This document shows, piece after piece, positions 21,894-27,976 of a DNA stretch of 30,104 nucleotides. The notes beneath the pieces were generated by a model. The model was not told the DNA's origin. It saw only the letters and a list, made by a program, of their open reading frames with translations, and did no database searches. This stretch comes from a virus, in IMG/VR virus record IMGVR_UViG_3300050120_000086, positions 1 to 30,104 of that record. One strand, written 5' to 3'. The first letter of the stretch is position 1. Every line of letters begins with the position of its first letter. A program made the translations under genes and the position numbers.

Positions 21894-22093
21894 TGCACGC
21901 CTGCCACGTTCGCCATCTGTTAGCCCATGTGCTGATGGCTGCGCCGTTGGCAGTGTGCATGGCAACTCACGCCGGTCATCAAGGCAGCATCGCGAACGCG
22001 CTCAAGCGCCGCCACAACTGGGAACACCATGTGCAGATCGAAGCACTGGTGCGCCACAATCACTTTCATGGAGGTGGTCATGGACAAGTGTAA
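21893..22093 (+). CDS. 66-aa His-rich protein with hydrophobic N-terminus
   Basis: TGATG overlap. A hydrophobic stretch (LLAHVLMAAPLAVCMA) could be a signal peptide or membrane anchor. After it come many His residues (RRHNWEHHVQ, RHNHFHGGGHG), possibly metal-binding. Unknown. Confidence 0.6.
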   Translation: MHACHVRHLLAHVLMAAPLAVCMATHAGHQGSIANALKRRHNWEHHVQIEALVRHNHFHGGGHGQV

Positions 22094-22196
22094 GTTGTAC
22101 GCGTGGGCAGTGATGATTGGTGGCGCTGCGCTTGCACTGGTAGGGCTTGCAGGTATGATCTACATTCTCACCGGTCACCCAGTGGTGGTGCTATGA
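22080..22196 (+). CDS. 38-aa single-pass membrane micropeptide
   Basis: GGAGG before the ATG at 22080, overlapping the previous gene. One helix (AWAVMIGGAALALVGLAGMI). The stop overlaps the next start, supporting translation. Confidence 0.6.
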   Translation: MDKCKLYAWAVMIGGAALALVGLAGMIYILTGHPVVVL

Positions 22197-22396
22197 CTGA
22201 ATTACGTTGGTTGATTAAAAAGAACTTGGACGTCACGGTAGACACCGTGTTGATGTACGCCGAGCGACACATGTGCACGATGAACGAAGCACGCGCTCGC
22301 ATGATTGACGAACGGCCCCCGGTTTTGCAGTACCGAGATGGCATGGGCTGTGAGTGGCAGGATGTTCCTACGGTAGTTGAACAGCACAAGGAGTAA
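22193..22396 (+). CDS. Hypothetical protein, 67 aa
   Basis: ATGA overlap with the micropeptide gene. Charged, no motif recognised (LRWLIKKNLDVTVDTVLMYA). Confidence 0.66.
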   Translation: MTELRWLIKKNLDVTVDTVLMYAERHMCTMNEARARMIDERPPVLQYRDGMGCEWQDVPTVVEQHKE

Positions 22397-22398
22397 CG

Positions 22399-22572
22399 AT
22401 GAACACGTTTCCCAAGGTGGTATTTGGCGTACTGGGGTTGCTGAATCTCGCCATCGCCACCAGCCCGTACTGGTCCCTCATTCCAATTTCCCCGTACGTG
22501 GGTGGGCTAAGTGGTTTTGCCTGTGGTATATCATTCGGGATGTTGTTTGCCAACCTGTGGAGTAAGAAATGA
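22399..22572 (+). CDS. 57-aa two-pass membrane protein
   Basis: AAGGAG before the ATG. Two hydrophobic segments (VVFGVLGLLNLAIA and GGLSGFACGISFGMLFANL) with a short Pro-containing loop, ending in Lys-Lys. The stop overlaps the next ATG. Unknown role. Confidence 0.65.
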   Translation: MNTFPKVVFGVLGLLNLAIATSPYWSLIPISPYVGGLSGFACGISFGMLFANLWSKK

Positions 22573-22874
22573 CCCCTCGCAACAAGAAGACTGGTATCGC
22601 AGCCGCAGTGGTCGCGTTGATCGCGCTGGGCATCTGGGGGGTCGATGAACTCACCAAGCCCGAAGTGCCGGTACAACATGTGCAGGTCAACACGCCGGTT
22701 GCCAGTGACTCGGTGCCCATGCCTGCATCGGACAGCGCGCCACCCCCGGTAGAGGCCGCACCAGCGCCAGCGCCTGCCGTAGCCAGCGCACCGGCTGACG
22801 CACCCGTGCTGGAGCAAAGCGCACCCGTAAGTCACGCGGGCCTGCCGACCGTTCACAAGAAGATTGGGGGCTGA
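22569..22874 (+). CDS. N-anchored Pro/Ala-rich protein, 101 aa
   Basis: A basic N-terminus (TPRNKKTG) leads into one membrane helix (IAAAVVALIALGIWGV), followed by about 70 residues dominated by Pro, Ala and Val that would extend into the periplasm. The layout recalls TonB linkers and some inner-membrane spanins, but no other lysis genes are seen here. Confidence 0.68.
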   Translation: MTPRNKKTGIAAAVVALIALGIWGVDELTKPEVPVQHVQVNTPVASDSVPMPASDSAPPPVEAAPAPAPAVASAPADAPVLEQSAPVSHAGLPTVHKKIGG

Positions 22875-22875
22875 T

Positions 22876-23103
22876 ATGGCCTCACCGTCTTACAAGGTGT
22901 ACGTCAAGCTGGGAGCCGGTTATGAAGACGGCACGTACTGTTGGGATGATCGCGCGGGCGAGACCCAGCAGCACGAGTTTCACACCGACAGCGAGGAAGA
23001 AGCACGGGCGTTCCGGGTGGGCATGAACCGGAGATACCCGGATGTTACGTACGAAGTGCAGTTGGTGGCTGAAGACGGTACGGTGCTGGATGTACTGCCA
23101 TGA
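22876..23103 (+). CDS. Hypothetical protein, 75 aa
   Basis: ATG at 22876 immediately after the previous stop, with GGGGG upstream. Beta-rich with an acidic helix (TDSEEEARAFRVGMN). Unknown. Confidence 0.68.
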   Translation: MASPSYKVYVKLGAGYEDGTYCWDDRAGETQQHEFHTDSEEEARAFRVGMNRRYPDVTYEVQLVAEDGTVLDVLP

Positions 23104-23177
23104 GCCACAATCTTAAACGTGCGCTCTGGTGGACGGCTTTCATCATGTTTTTAATCATTGTGGGGTGTTCGTTATGA
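23100..23177 (+). CDS. 25-aa membrane micropeptide, possible mini-lipoprotein
   Basis: ATGA overlaps both neighbours (23100 and 23174). A basic start (HNLKRALWW), a hydrophobic core, then IIVGCS, which could act as a lipobox with only three residues after it. Tiny but well embedded. Confidence 0.5.
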   Translation: MSHNLKRALWWTAFIMFLIIVGCSL

Positions 23178-23554
23178 AGAAGCTTTTGCTGGCTATGGTG
23201 TGTGGGGCTGCGTTGCTGGGCGGCTGCGATAACGATGCGAATGTGGTTAGCCAGAACCTGAGTACGGCGGCTGACAACTTCCAGATTCAACGCCGGATTG
23301 TGTTTTACAACACGATTTCCGACACGTACATGATGACCATCGAGGGACTGTGCTCGTTGGGCAACAGCGACAAGCAAGGTGAGTTGTCGGTGACTTGCCA
23401 AGTCGGTCCCTCGGAGTACAAGAAGCACTTCCTCGGCCTGAGCCGCAACGTCACGTATTTCGTGGAGCAGATGGACGGCGCGGCGGTGAGCAAGTACCAC
23501 TACATGGTGGTGTTCAAACCCAGCACGGTCATCCCTGATATCGCGGTGCATTGA
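23174..23554 (+). CDS. Phage beta-sandwich-type lipoprotein, 126 aa
   Basis: The signal peptide MKKLLLAMVCGAALLGGC ends in a lipobox with Cys18, so it is a predicted outer- or inner-membrane lipoprotein. The mature part (VSQNLSTAADNFQIQRRIVF, TIEGLCS, YKKHFLGLSRNVTYFVEQ, KYHYMVVFKP) matches a lipoprotein family common in phage genomes and labelled beta-sandwich lipoprotein. Surface lipoproteins of phages can block superinfection; that role is only an analogy. Confidence 0.83.
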   Translation: MKKLLLAMVCGAALLGGCDNDANVVSQNLSTAADNFQIQRRIVFYNTISDTYMMTIEGLCSLGNSDKQGELSVTCQVGPSEYKKHFLGLSRNVTYFVEQMDGAAVSKYHYMVVFKPSTVIPDIAVH

Positions 23555-23739
23555 TGGCCCGCGTAGACAGCGAGTACAGCCATTGGCCCGAGGAGCACCC
23601 GGAGTTATGCGTGTCGGGTGAGTCCTGCGGTGAAGCCCGGTGCGTGAAATGCGATGGCGGCGCATGGGACGTGGTGGAATGCAGTAAGTGCGGCAAGCAA
23701 CGCACCGTACCCTGTACGTTTGACGAGGATTACTCATGA
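23554..23739 (+). CDS. Zinc-ribbon small protein, 61 aa
   Basis: TGATG overlap. CVKCDGG followed by CSKCGKQ forms a two-knuckle zinc ribbon (CxxC twice), with three further Cys before and after. Unknown partner. Confidence 0.66.
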   Translation: MARVDSEYSHWPEEHPELCVSGESCGEARCVKCDGGAWDVVECSKCGKQRTVPCTFDEDYS

Positions 23740-23906
23740 ACTTGAATGACACGGTGAAGGAATACTACTTACACCAGTGCCGTAAGCACGATCTGGCACC
23801 GGACCCCGAGCAGTACGCGGTTGACCAGATAAACAGCATGTCCAACAATCATTTTCTGGCCGTTCTGAGTGATGCCCTAGAAGAGATGGGGGTGGGCCGT
23901 GAATGA
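23736..23906 (+). CDS. Hypothetical protein, 56 aa
   Basis: ATGA overlap. Helical and acidic (VKEYYLHQCRKHDLAPD, LAVLSDALEEMG). Unknown. Confidence 0.6.
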   Translation: MNLNDTVKEYYLHQCRKHDLAPDPEQYAVDQINSMSNNHFLAVLSDALEEMGVGRE

Positions 23907-24117
23907 AGACCTTGAAGGTTTTCTGGAATCCATGTGGATGGACATCGCGGTAGAACTGTCCTATCGTGAAGAAGGGGTTCGCAACGGCCACGTGATCGTC
24001 TGCGAGGAAGTACACAGTACTACCGAATGCCCGCGTTACTGCAAGTGGTACGTTGACGGCCAGTTGGTGGACTATCAAGACATCGAGGTGCTGGTGGACG
24101 CGCCACCTTGCAATTGA
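23899..24117 (+). CDS. Hypothetical acidic protein, 72 aa, stop inside the inverted repeat
   Basis: GTG start with GGGGGTGG upstream, overlapping the previous gene. Very acidic N-terminus. The TGA stop (24115-24117) is supplied by a repeat copy in TTGA orientation. Confidence 0.65.
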   Translation: MNEDLEGFLESMWMDIAVELSYREEGVRNGHVIVCEEVHSTTECPRYCKWYVDGQLVDYQDIEVLVDAPPCN

Positions 24118-24123
24118 TTGCGC
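24108..24123 (-). repeat. 16-bp inverted repeat, copy 12 (supplies a stop codon)
   Basis: TTGCAATTGATTGCGC, 14 of 16; its TGA ends the gene at 23899 and it abuts the promoter at 24127. Confidence 0.8.
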
Positions 24124-24126
24124 GCT

Positions 24127-24154
24127 TTGACAAACGCAGTACAGGTGCTATAGT
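24127..24154 (+). promoter_or_regulatory. Promoter P9 (TTGACA-16-TATAGT)
   Basis: -35 TTGACA at 24127-24132, -10 TATAGT at 24149-24154. A repeat copy ends three bases upstream of the -35. Its leader is the exception: AAAGGAG is present, but ACTC/GAGT would pair with part of it. Confidence 0.87.
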
Positions 24155-24178
24155 AGGATCACACTCAAAGGAGTAAGC

Positions 24179-24673
24179 ATGGCCCTCACTCGTGATATTC
24201 GTTTTCTCGTAGACCCGTATTTCAGTGGTGTGGGGCAGGGGGAAGTTACGCTTCGTAGCGACAACCCCGGCACCAGCATGAGCGCACACACGCACGGCAT
24301 TACCGACCCCGGTCATTGCCATCAGATCAGCGATCCCGGTCACAGTCATGGCTTGATTCCGATTGAAGAGTACCCGTTCTACAGTTCGGTGACGCACGGG
24401 GTTGACGTTGAACCGAAGTTCACTATCACCATGCCCAAGGGCCGTAAGACCACGGAGTACGACACGTACTTTGCGAAGCTGCGTGAGACCTTTGGTTTTC
24501 TCGACATAGAAACTGAAGTCGTCAAGCCCAAGTTGCTCGCACTGGATGTTCAATTGCACACGCACGAAGGTGGTACGTGGGCCAAGCCCGAAGTGAAAAA
24601 GCCGCACGTAGCCGGGTTAGATGCGGAGTCCATCAACTGGGATGAGCACCGGGCGTTCATGCGGGGTCTGTGA
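24179..24673 (+). CDS. Protein with His-rich tail-fibre/collar-like repeat, 164 aa
   Basis: AAGGAG at 24168 sets the ATG. Residues 38-61 hold the repeating motif HTHGITDPGHCH then ISDPGHSHG, which in phage tail fibres and collar domains forms metal-binding or turn structures. A second HTHEGG occurs near residue 130. The rest is unlike a fibre and the gene sits in the accessory region, first behind its own promoter. It may be a truncated structural protein or a metal-binding protein; no firm call. Confidence 0.75.
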   Translation: MALTRDIRFLVDPYFSGVGQGEVTLRSDNPGTSMSAHTHGITDPGHCHQISDPGHSHGLIPIEEYPFYSSVTHGVDVEPKFTITMPKGRKTTEYDTYFAKLRETFGFLDIETEVVKPKLLALDVQLHTHEGGTWAKPEVKKPHVAGLDAESINWDEHRAFMRGL

Positions 24674-24840
24674 TGCATTTTGATCAGTTCCTAGCTGACT
24701 GGTATAAGCATCACGGCGTCAGCATGACTCCACCAACGCCCAAAGAAGCATGGACTGCCGCGCTAGACGAGGCAATAAAGTTGGTGGAAACCCCTGCCGT
24801 TGCTGACTTTTGCCAGCGACAGTTATATCCGACAAAGTAA
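24673..24840 (+). CDS. Hypothetical protein, 55 aa
   Basis: TGATG overlap. Helical (FDQFLADWYKHHG, AWTAALDEAIKLVE), no motif recognised. Confidence 0.6.
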   Translation: MHFDQFLADWYKHHGVSMTPPTPKEAWTAALDEAIKLVETPAVADFCQRQLYPTK

Positions 24841-24890
24841 GGGCAACCGCGCAGAAGTAGTTGCTGCGCTCACCGCATTGAGGGACGGTC

Positions 24891-25439
24891 ATGAGTACCA
24901 TCCGTTTGGAGTACCACGAGATACGTGAGGTGTTCGAGCGTCACAACGAACGCATGAACAGCGCTGTCGCAGCGGAACTAGCTGACCTATCGTTGGCAAA
25001 GTACAGGGCTGCTGTTGCTCCGACCACTGGAAGCGCGCCGGTAGCTCTCGGCGAACTGGCTGGATGGTGCTTTCCATCAGGTGGTCGCACTCGCTTTGCA
25101 GACCAAGGCGATACGGTCGATCTGAGTCTTAAAGACGTGATGCGCCCGGTCTACTACGCCGCCCCTGCCAGTCCCGCCGCGACCACTGGAAGCGCGCCGG
25201 AGAAGCACAGTTCTGGATGCCAATGCCCCGCTTGCAACTGGGAGCGGAGTAACCCAGAGATTGCCATCACTGCCAGTCCCGCCGCGAGCGTGCTGACGGA
25301 TGAGCAAGTGCAAGCAGCTCGTATCGAGTGGTTCAGTGATAAATGGAACGAGTGTGAATTCGAGAACGTTGATGATTATTTCAACACTCGGATGCGTGCC
25401 GCCCTCCTTGCAGCGTCTATGGGCGGAGACGCCAAATGA
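24891..25439 (+). CDS. Ea22-like modular protein with internal repeats, 182 aa
   Basis: GAGGGA precedes the ATG. The N-terminus is helical, the middle is a Pro/Ala/Ser/Thr-rich region built from repeated units, and the C-terminus (LTDEQVQAARIEWF, TRMRAALLAA) resembles the end of Ea22-like phage proteins. A CQCPACNW motif could bind metal. The 21-bp DNA repeat (25021, 25180) and a 17-bp repeat (25166, 25271) show the middle grew by duplication. Function unknown. Confidence 0.75.
   Translation: MSTIRLEYHEIREVFERHNERMNSAVAAELADLSLAKYRAAVAPTTGSAPVALGELAGWCFPSGGRTRFADQGDTVDLSLKDVMRPVYYAAPASPAATTGSAPEKHSSGCQCPACNWERSNPEIAITASPAASVLTDEQVQAARIEWFSDKWNECEFENVDDYFNTRMRAALLAASMGGDAK
25021..25041 (+). 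repeat. 21-bp direct repeat, copy 1
   Basis: CGACCACTGGAAGCGCGCCG plus one G; the identical copy is at 25180-25200 in the same gene. Encodes a TTGSAP unit. Confidence 0.85.
25166..25200 (+). repeat. Overlapping repeat block in the Ea22-like gene
   Basis: Holds copy 1 of a 17-bp repeat (25166-25182, second copy 25271-25287) fused to copy 2 of the 21-bp repeat (25180-25200). Confidence 0.8.
25271..25287 (+). repeat. 17-bp direct repeat, copy 2
   Basis: TGCCAGTCCCGCCGCGA, identical to 25166-25182; encodes ASPAA. Confidence 0.8.
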
Positions 25440-25663
25440 AGTGCATCTTGTGTGCTGGCACCGGATGGGTATGCGAGTGGCACCTGAGTAAGCCTTGGGA
25501 AGGGCCGGGTGCGTGCGGGTGTGGTGGCGCTGGCACTAACTGCACGTGCAACCCAGAGGGGCAAGTCGATGACTCAGACTGGTTATATCTGGCTTCGGTT
25601 GACCCGGAGAAGCAAGCGGCGATTACCGCCACCAACGAAGCATTGAAGAAGGCGGTGAAATGA
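25436..25663 (+). CDS. Cysteine-rich zinc-binding phage protein, 75 aa
   Basis: ATGA overlap. CILCAGTGWVCEWH followed by CGCGGAGTNCTCN is the Cys pattern of a small protein family found in many phages and proteobacteria, with two CxxC-like knuckles. Metal binding is likely; function unknown. Confidence 0.74.
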   Translation: MKCILCAGTGWVCEWHLSKPWEGPGACGCGGAGTNCTCNPEGQVDDSDWLYLASVDPEKQAAITATNEALKKAVK

Positions 25664-25845
25664 GCAAGTATATTATTGGCGGTATGTTAGGGCTGGCGCT
25701 AGGGATTACCATGGGGTGCGTTATTCTGGTGTGGAACGACCACGAAGACAAGGCGTTCTACGCGCCCTTCGAAGGCAAAGTCTGCATGTCCGAGGAATGG
25801 CTGGAGAAACTTAACCTGACGCGCGGACGCCCGGAGGCCAAATGA
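25660..25845 (+). CDS. 61-aa membrane-anchored protein
   Basis: ATGA overlap. N-terminal hydrophobic helix (YIIGGMLGLALGITMGCVILVW) then a 37-residue soluble tail. Unknown. Confidence 0.68.
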   Translation: MSKYIIGGMLGLALGITMGCVILVWNDHEDKAFYAPFEGKVCMSEEWLEKLNLTRGRPEAK

Positions 25846-26183
25846 CCAAGAAGAAGTGGTTCGGCAGCGAGTTGATAGACAACGTACTGGCTCAGATTGG
25901 ACTGGGATCACCCTACCCGCCACGTGCGACACCCGAGATGTGGGAAGACATCAAAGAAATGCAGAACAACGCACGTGGTCCAGTGCCCCATGTCTATCAG
26001 TATCAAGACCTGTGGTGCTACAGAAACAGCATTGGCGCATCCTACGCGTTCACCAGTGTTAGTGCGATGTCCCGGCTGTACGAGCAGTACGAACCCAATC
26101 CCTGTTACTGGCGCAGCCTGCCAGCCACGTTCACGGGAATTCGCCCGCGTACGAGAATAGGCTATACCGGAGGTGAGAGATGA
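25842..26183 (+). CDS. Hypothetical protein, 113 aa
   Basis: ATGA overlap. Tyr/Pro-rich, no membrane segment; the C-terminus is basic (GIRPRTRIGYTGGER). Unknown. Confidence 0.72.
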   Translation: MTKKKWFGSELIDNVLAQIGLGSPYPPRATPEMWEDIKEMQNNARGPVPHVYQYQDLWCYRNSIGASYAFTSVSAMSRLYEQYEPNPCYWRSLPATFTGIRPRTRIGYTGGER

Positions 26184-26416
26184 CTTACGAAGAATGGATG
26201 GGCTACCGCACGAAGGCCAATGACATGTTCGGTGGGCTGGGTATGCCGTGCGACCGCGCCACGTACGATCACGAAGTCCAGTTGGGGTTGAAGGGCATGG
26301 GCGAGCGGTTCGTTGAGCAGTCCATGAAGCACGGGTACACCGTGACGGTGGCCGGTGGGCAAGTGGTGCTGGAGAAGGTTGAGCCAATGGGTGAAGCCGA
26401 CGAGGCCGCAACGTGA
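26180..26416 (+). CDS. Hypothetical protein, 78 aa
   Basis: ATGA overlap, GGAGGTGAG upstream. Ends with an acidic tail. No motif recognised. Confidence 0.7.
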   Translation: MTYEEWMGYRTKANDMFGGLGMPCDRATYDHEVQLGLKGMGERFVEQSMKHGYTVTVAGGQVVLEKVEPMGEADEAAT

Positions 26417-26799
26417 CTCCCACTCAGTGCGTGGCCGCACGGGCGTTGCTACGCTGGACGCAGAAAGACCTTGCACGCATGGCTAACCTGTCGTCCTCTG
26501 TGGTTGCGGACTTTGAACGCTGCGCTCGCACGCCCCTACGGATGTCCGTCGAGGAGATAGAACGTACGTTTATAAAGGCCGGTCTATCCTTCGTGAGTGG
26601 TGGCGTGGTGTGGGGCACCAGCGGTACGACCTTGCCGGGTATGTCTCCCGAGGCTGTAGACGCACTGACAGCCTACGTTGATGCCCGAGTTCATCAAGTT
26701 CTGGTTAGCCAGACACAAGGCGTGGCTGCACTGATGGACGCCGATGTTGAACACCGTAAGGCCAAAGACCGGCTGAGCAAGATCGCTCGTAACGACTGA
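26413..26799 (+). CDS. XRE-family helix-turn-helix regulator, 128 aa
   Basis: GTG start in a GTGA overlap. Residues 8-62 (ARALLRWTQKDLARMANLSS, VVADFERCARTP, IERTFIKAGLSFVSGG) are a standard XRE/Cro-type DNA-binding domain. A helical C-terminal half (AVDALTAYVDARVHQVL) could dimerise. It is the last gene before a repeat copy and promoter at 26828. A repressor acting on the repeats or promoters is plausible but unproven. Confidence 0.88.
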   Translation: MTPTQCVAARALLRWTQKDLARMANLSSSVVADFERCARTPLRMSVEEIERTFIKAGLSFVSGGVVWGTSGTTLPGMSPEAVDALTAYVDARVHQVLVSQTQGVAALMDADVEHRKAKDRLSKIARND

Positions 26800-26800
26800 T

Positions 26801-26816
26801 GCGCAATCAATTGCGG
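26801..26816 (+). repeat. 16-bp inverted repeat, copy 13
   Basis: GCGCAATCAATTGCGG, 15 of 16; 11 bases before the -35 at 26828, right after the XRE gene. Confidence 0.88.
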
Positions 26817-26827
26817 AGAATATTTAT

Positions 26828-26855
26828 TTGACAATCGCAGTACACGCGCTATAGT
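26828..26855 (+). promoter_or_regulatory. Promoter P10 (TTGACA-16-TATAGT)
   Basis: -35 at 26828-26833, -10 at 26850-26855. Identical over 38 bases to the promoter at 15989; the upstream repeat ends 11 bases before the -35. Confidence 0.88.
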
Positions 26856-26869
26856 TTGAACATGCACCT

Positions 26870-26885
26870 ACGGAACGGAGTCCGT
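26870..26885 (+). promoter_or_regulatory. Leader hairpin displaying the ribosome binding site
   Basis: ACGGA and TCCGT pair around the loop ACGGAG (26875-26880), just before the ATG at 26887. Five base pairs. Confidence 0.7.
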
Positions 26886-26886
26886 G

Positions 26887-27075
26887 ATGACGAACCTTCA
26901 AAGCATGAAATCCAAGACGGAAGCAGAGCTTCAGTACATCATGAAGGACGCGCACGAAGCCGCAGTCTGCGCACGCGAACTCCGTAACGAGCAGGCCGAG
27001 ATGAAGTACCTCGACCAAATCAACGATGCAGCAACCGAACTATATCGTCGTCGCAACCTGCTGGTGAGGAAATGA
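26887..27075 (+). CDS. Hypothetical helical protein, 62 aa, first gene of cassette
   Basis: The ATG at 26887 suits the hairpin ribosome site better than the GTG at 26884, which lies in the stem. Almost entirely charged helix (TEAELQYIMKDAHEAAVCA). Unknown. Confidence 0.7.
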   Translation: MTNLQSMKSKTEAELQYIMKDAHEAAVCARELRNEQAEMKYLDQINDAATELYRRRNLLVRK

Positions 27076-27173
27076 GAAAATACTGGGATATGTTGAATCC
27101 CGTGGAGAAGACTCTCTACGGCACAATCACGGTCATCGTCGTGCTGGTGGCCGCATACTGGAGCCTGACGTGA
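27072..27173 (+). CDS. 33-aa single-pass membrane micropeptide
   Basis: ATGA overlap with the previous gene, GTGAGGA upstream. One helix (LYGTITVIVVLVAAYWSL) after a charged start. The stop overlaps the next GTG. Confidence 0.6.
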   Translation: MRKYWDMLNPVEKTLYGTITVIVVLVAAYWSLT

Positions 27174-27754
27174 TATCAACCGATTTTCGTTACCCCCCGT
27201 TTGCCGGGGCTGAAGACGTGATTGCGGCATTCGCGGAGAAGGCCAAGGGCTTTGACGTGGAGATACTTCAGGCGGTTGACGATCACGGCAAGATCGTGTG
27301 CGAGAATGTGGGTGATGACGGAAGTGTGTCAGTACCTGAAGAAGCACGCGGCCACTGGCTGATGCACTCGCACGCGCGCAGCAGCGCCCCGTTATCCACG
27401 CAGGACATCATGGTTATCAACGCTCACAAGGTGAAGATGAACATGGCGGTCTGCCACGATGGGTCGGTCAGTTGGACCACCGGGTTCAAGCGCCGGGACT
27501 TGCGCATCTGCTACGCCGCAGACATGTTCATCAGCAGCTATGACGTGCAGATGCAGTTGATGGCGTTTCAGATGATGGGCGGCGAGGACGTGGGTTGCCC
27601 TGCCAGCAACTGGTGGTTGCTCGACTTCTTTACCAACAAAGAAGACCAACTGCGTGACCTGCATATCAAGAGCGGAACCGATAGCAAGCCGTGGGCGCTG
27701 GCGCGGGCGTTCGAAGTGACGTTACCACGAACATTCAGCTATTACGCAGAATGA
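27170..27754 (+). CDS. JAMM/MPN+ metalloprotease-like protein, 194 aa
   Basis: GTG start in a GTGA overlap. HSH at 66-68 followed by seven residues and then STQD (Ser76, Asp79) is exactly the JAMM zinc motif HxH-x7-S-x2-D; a Glu for the upstream position may be Glu31 (FDVEIL). JAMM proteins cleave isopeptide bonds of ubiquitin-like modifiers or, in phage tail protein K, peptides. Here it stands alone, without the NlpC/P60 domain and away from tail genes. The C-terminal 90 residues are unrecognised. The motif is strong, the substrate unknown. Confidence 0.83.
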   Translation: MISTDFRYPPFAGAEDVIAAFAEKAKGFDVEILQAVDDHGKIVCENVGDDGSVSVPEEARGHWLMHSHARSSAPLSTQDIMVINAHKVKMNMAVCHDGSVSWTTGFKRRDLRICYAADMFISSYDVQMQLMAFQMMGGEDVGCPASNWWLLDFFTNKEDQLRDLHIKSGTDSKPWALARAFEVTLPRTFSYYAE

Positions 27755-27755
27755 T

Positions 27756-27783
27756 TTGACAAAACCAGCGGCAGTGTTATAGT
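27756..27783 (+). promoter_or_regulatory. Promoter P11 (TTGACA-16-TATAGT)
   Basis: -35 at 27756-27761, directly after the upstream stop; -10 TATAGT at 27778-27783. No repeat copy nearby. Confidence 0.86.
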
Positions 27784-27791
27784 TACATCAC

Positions 27792-27807
27792 TCTACATGG
27801 AGGTAGA
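27792..27807 (+). promoter_or_regulatory. Leader hairpin displaying the ribosome binding site
   Basis: TCTAC and GTAGA pair around the loop ATGGAG (27797-27802), three bases before the ATG at 27811. Five base pairs. Confidence 0.7.
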
Positions 27808-27810
27808 AGC

Positions 27811-27966
27811 ATGTCTATCAAAGGTGCGTTTGTTGTGTGCGACAAGCACGGAACCGAGGTGGTGAAGGGGCTGAAGAAGATGGTGCGCGCCCCGATCCCC
27901 AAAACCAAGAAGCAACGTTATTTGGGCGGGTGCCCAATCTGCCGTAAAGAGGCGTTGGCGAAGTAG
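27811..27966 (+). CDS. Small zinc-ribbon protein, 51 aa
   Basis: Start set by the hairpin ATGGAG. Cys10 and His13 pair with CPIC (41-44) to form a likely zinc site; a basic stretch (KKMVRAPIPKTKKQR) lies between them, suggesting nucleic-acid contact. Confidence 0.68.
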   Translation: MSIKGAFVVCDKHGTEVVKGLKKMVRAPIPKTKKQRYLGGCPICRKEALAK

Positions 27967-27976
27967 CGAGGCAGGT

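Noticed and set aside
24163-24174. Ribosome-site hairpin in the leader at 24179
   Set aside because: ACTC/GAGT could pair, but that would bury part of the AAGGAG instead of showing it in the loop, so it does not follow the pattern.
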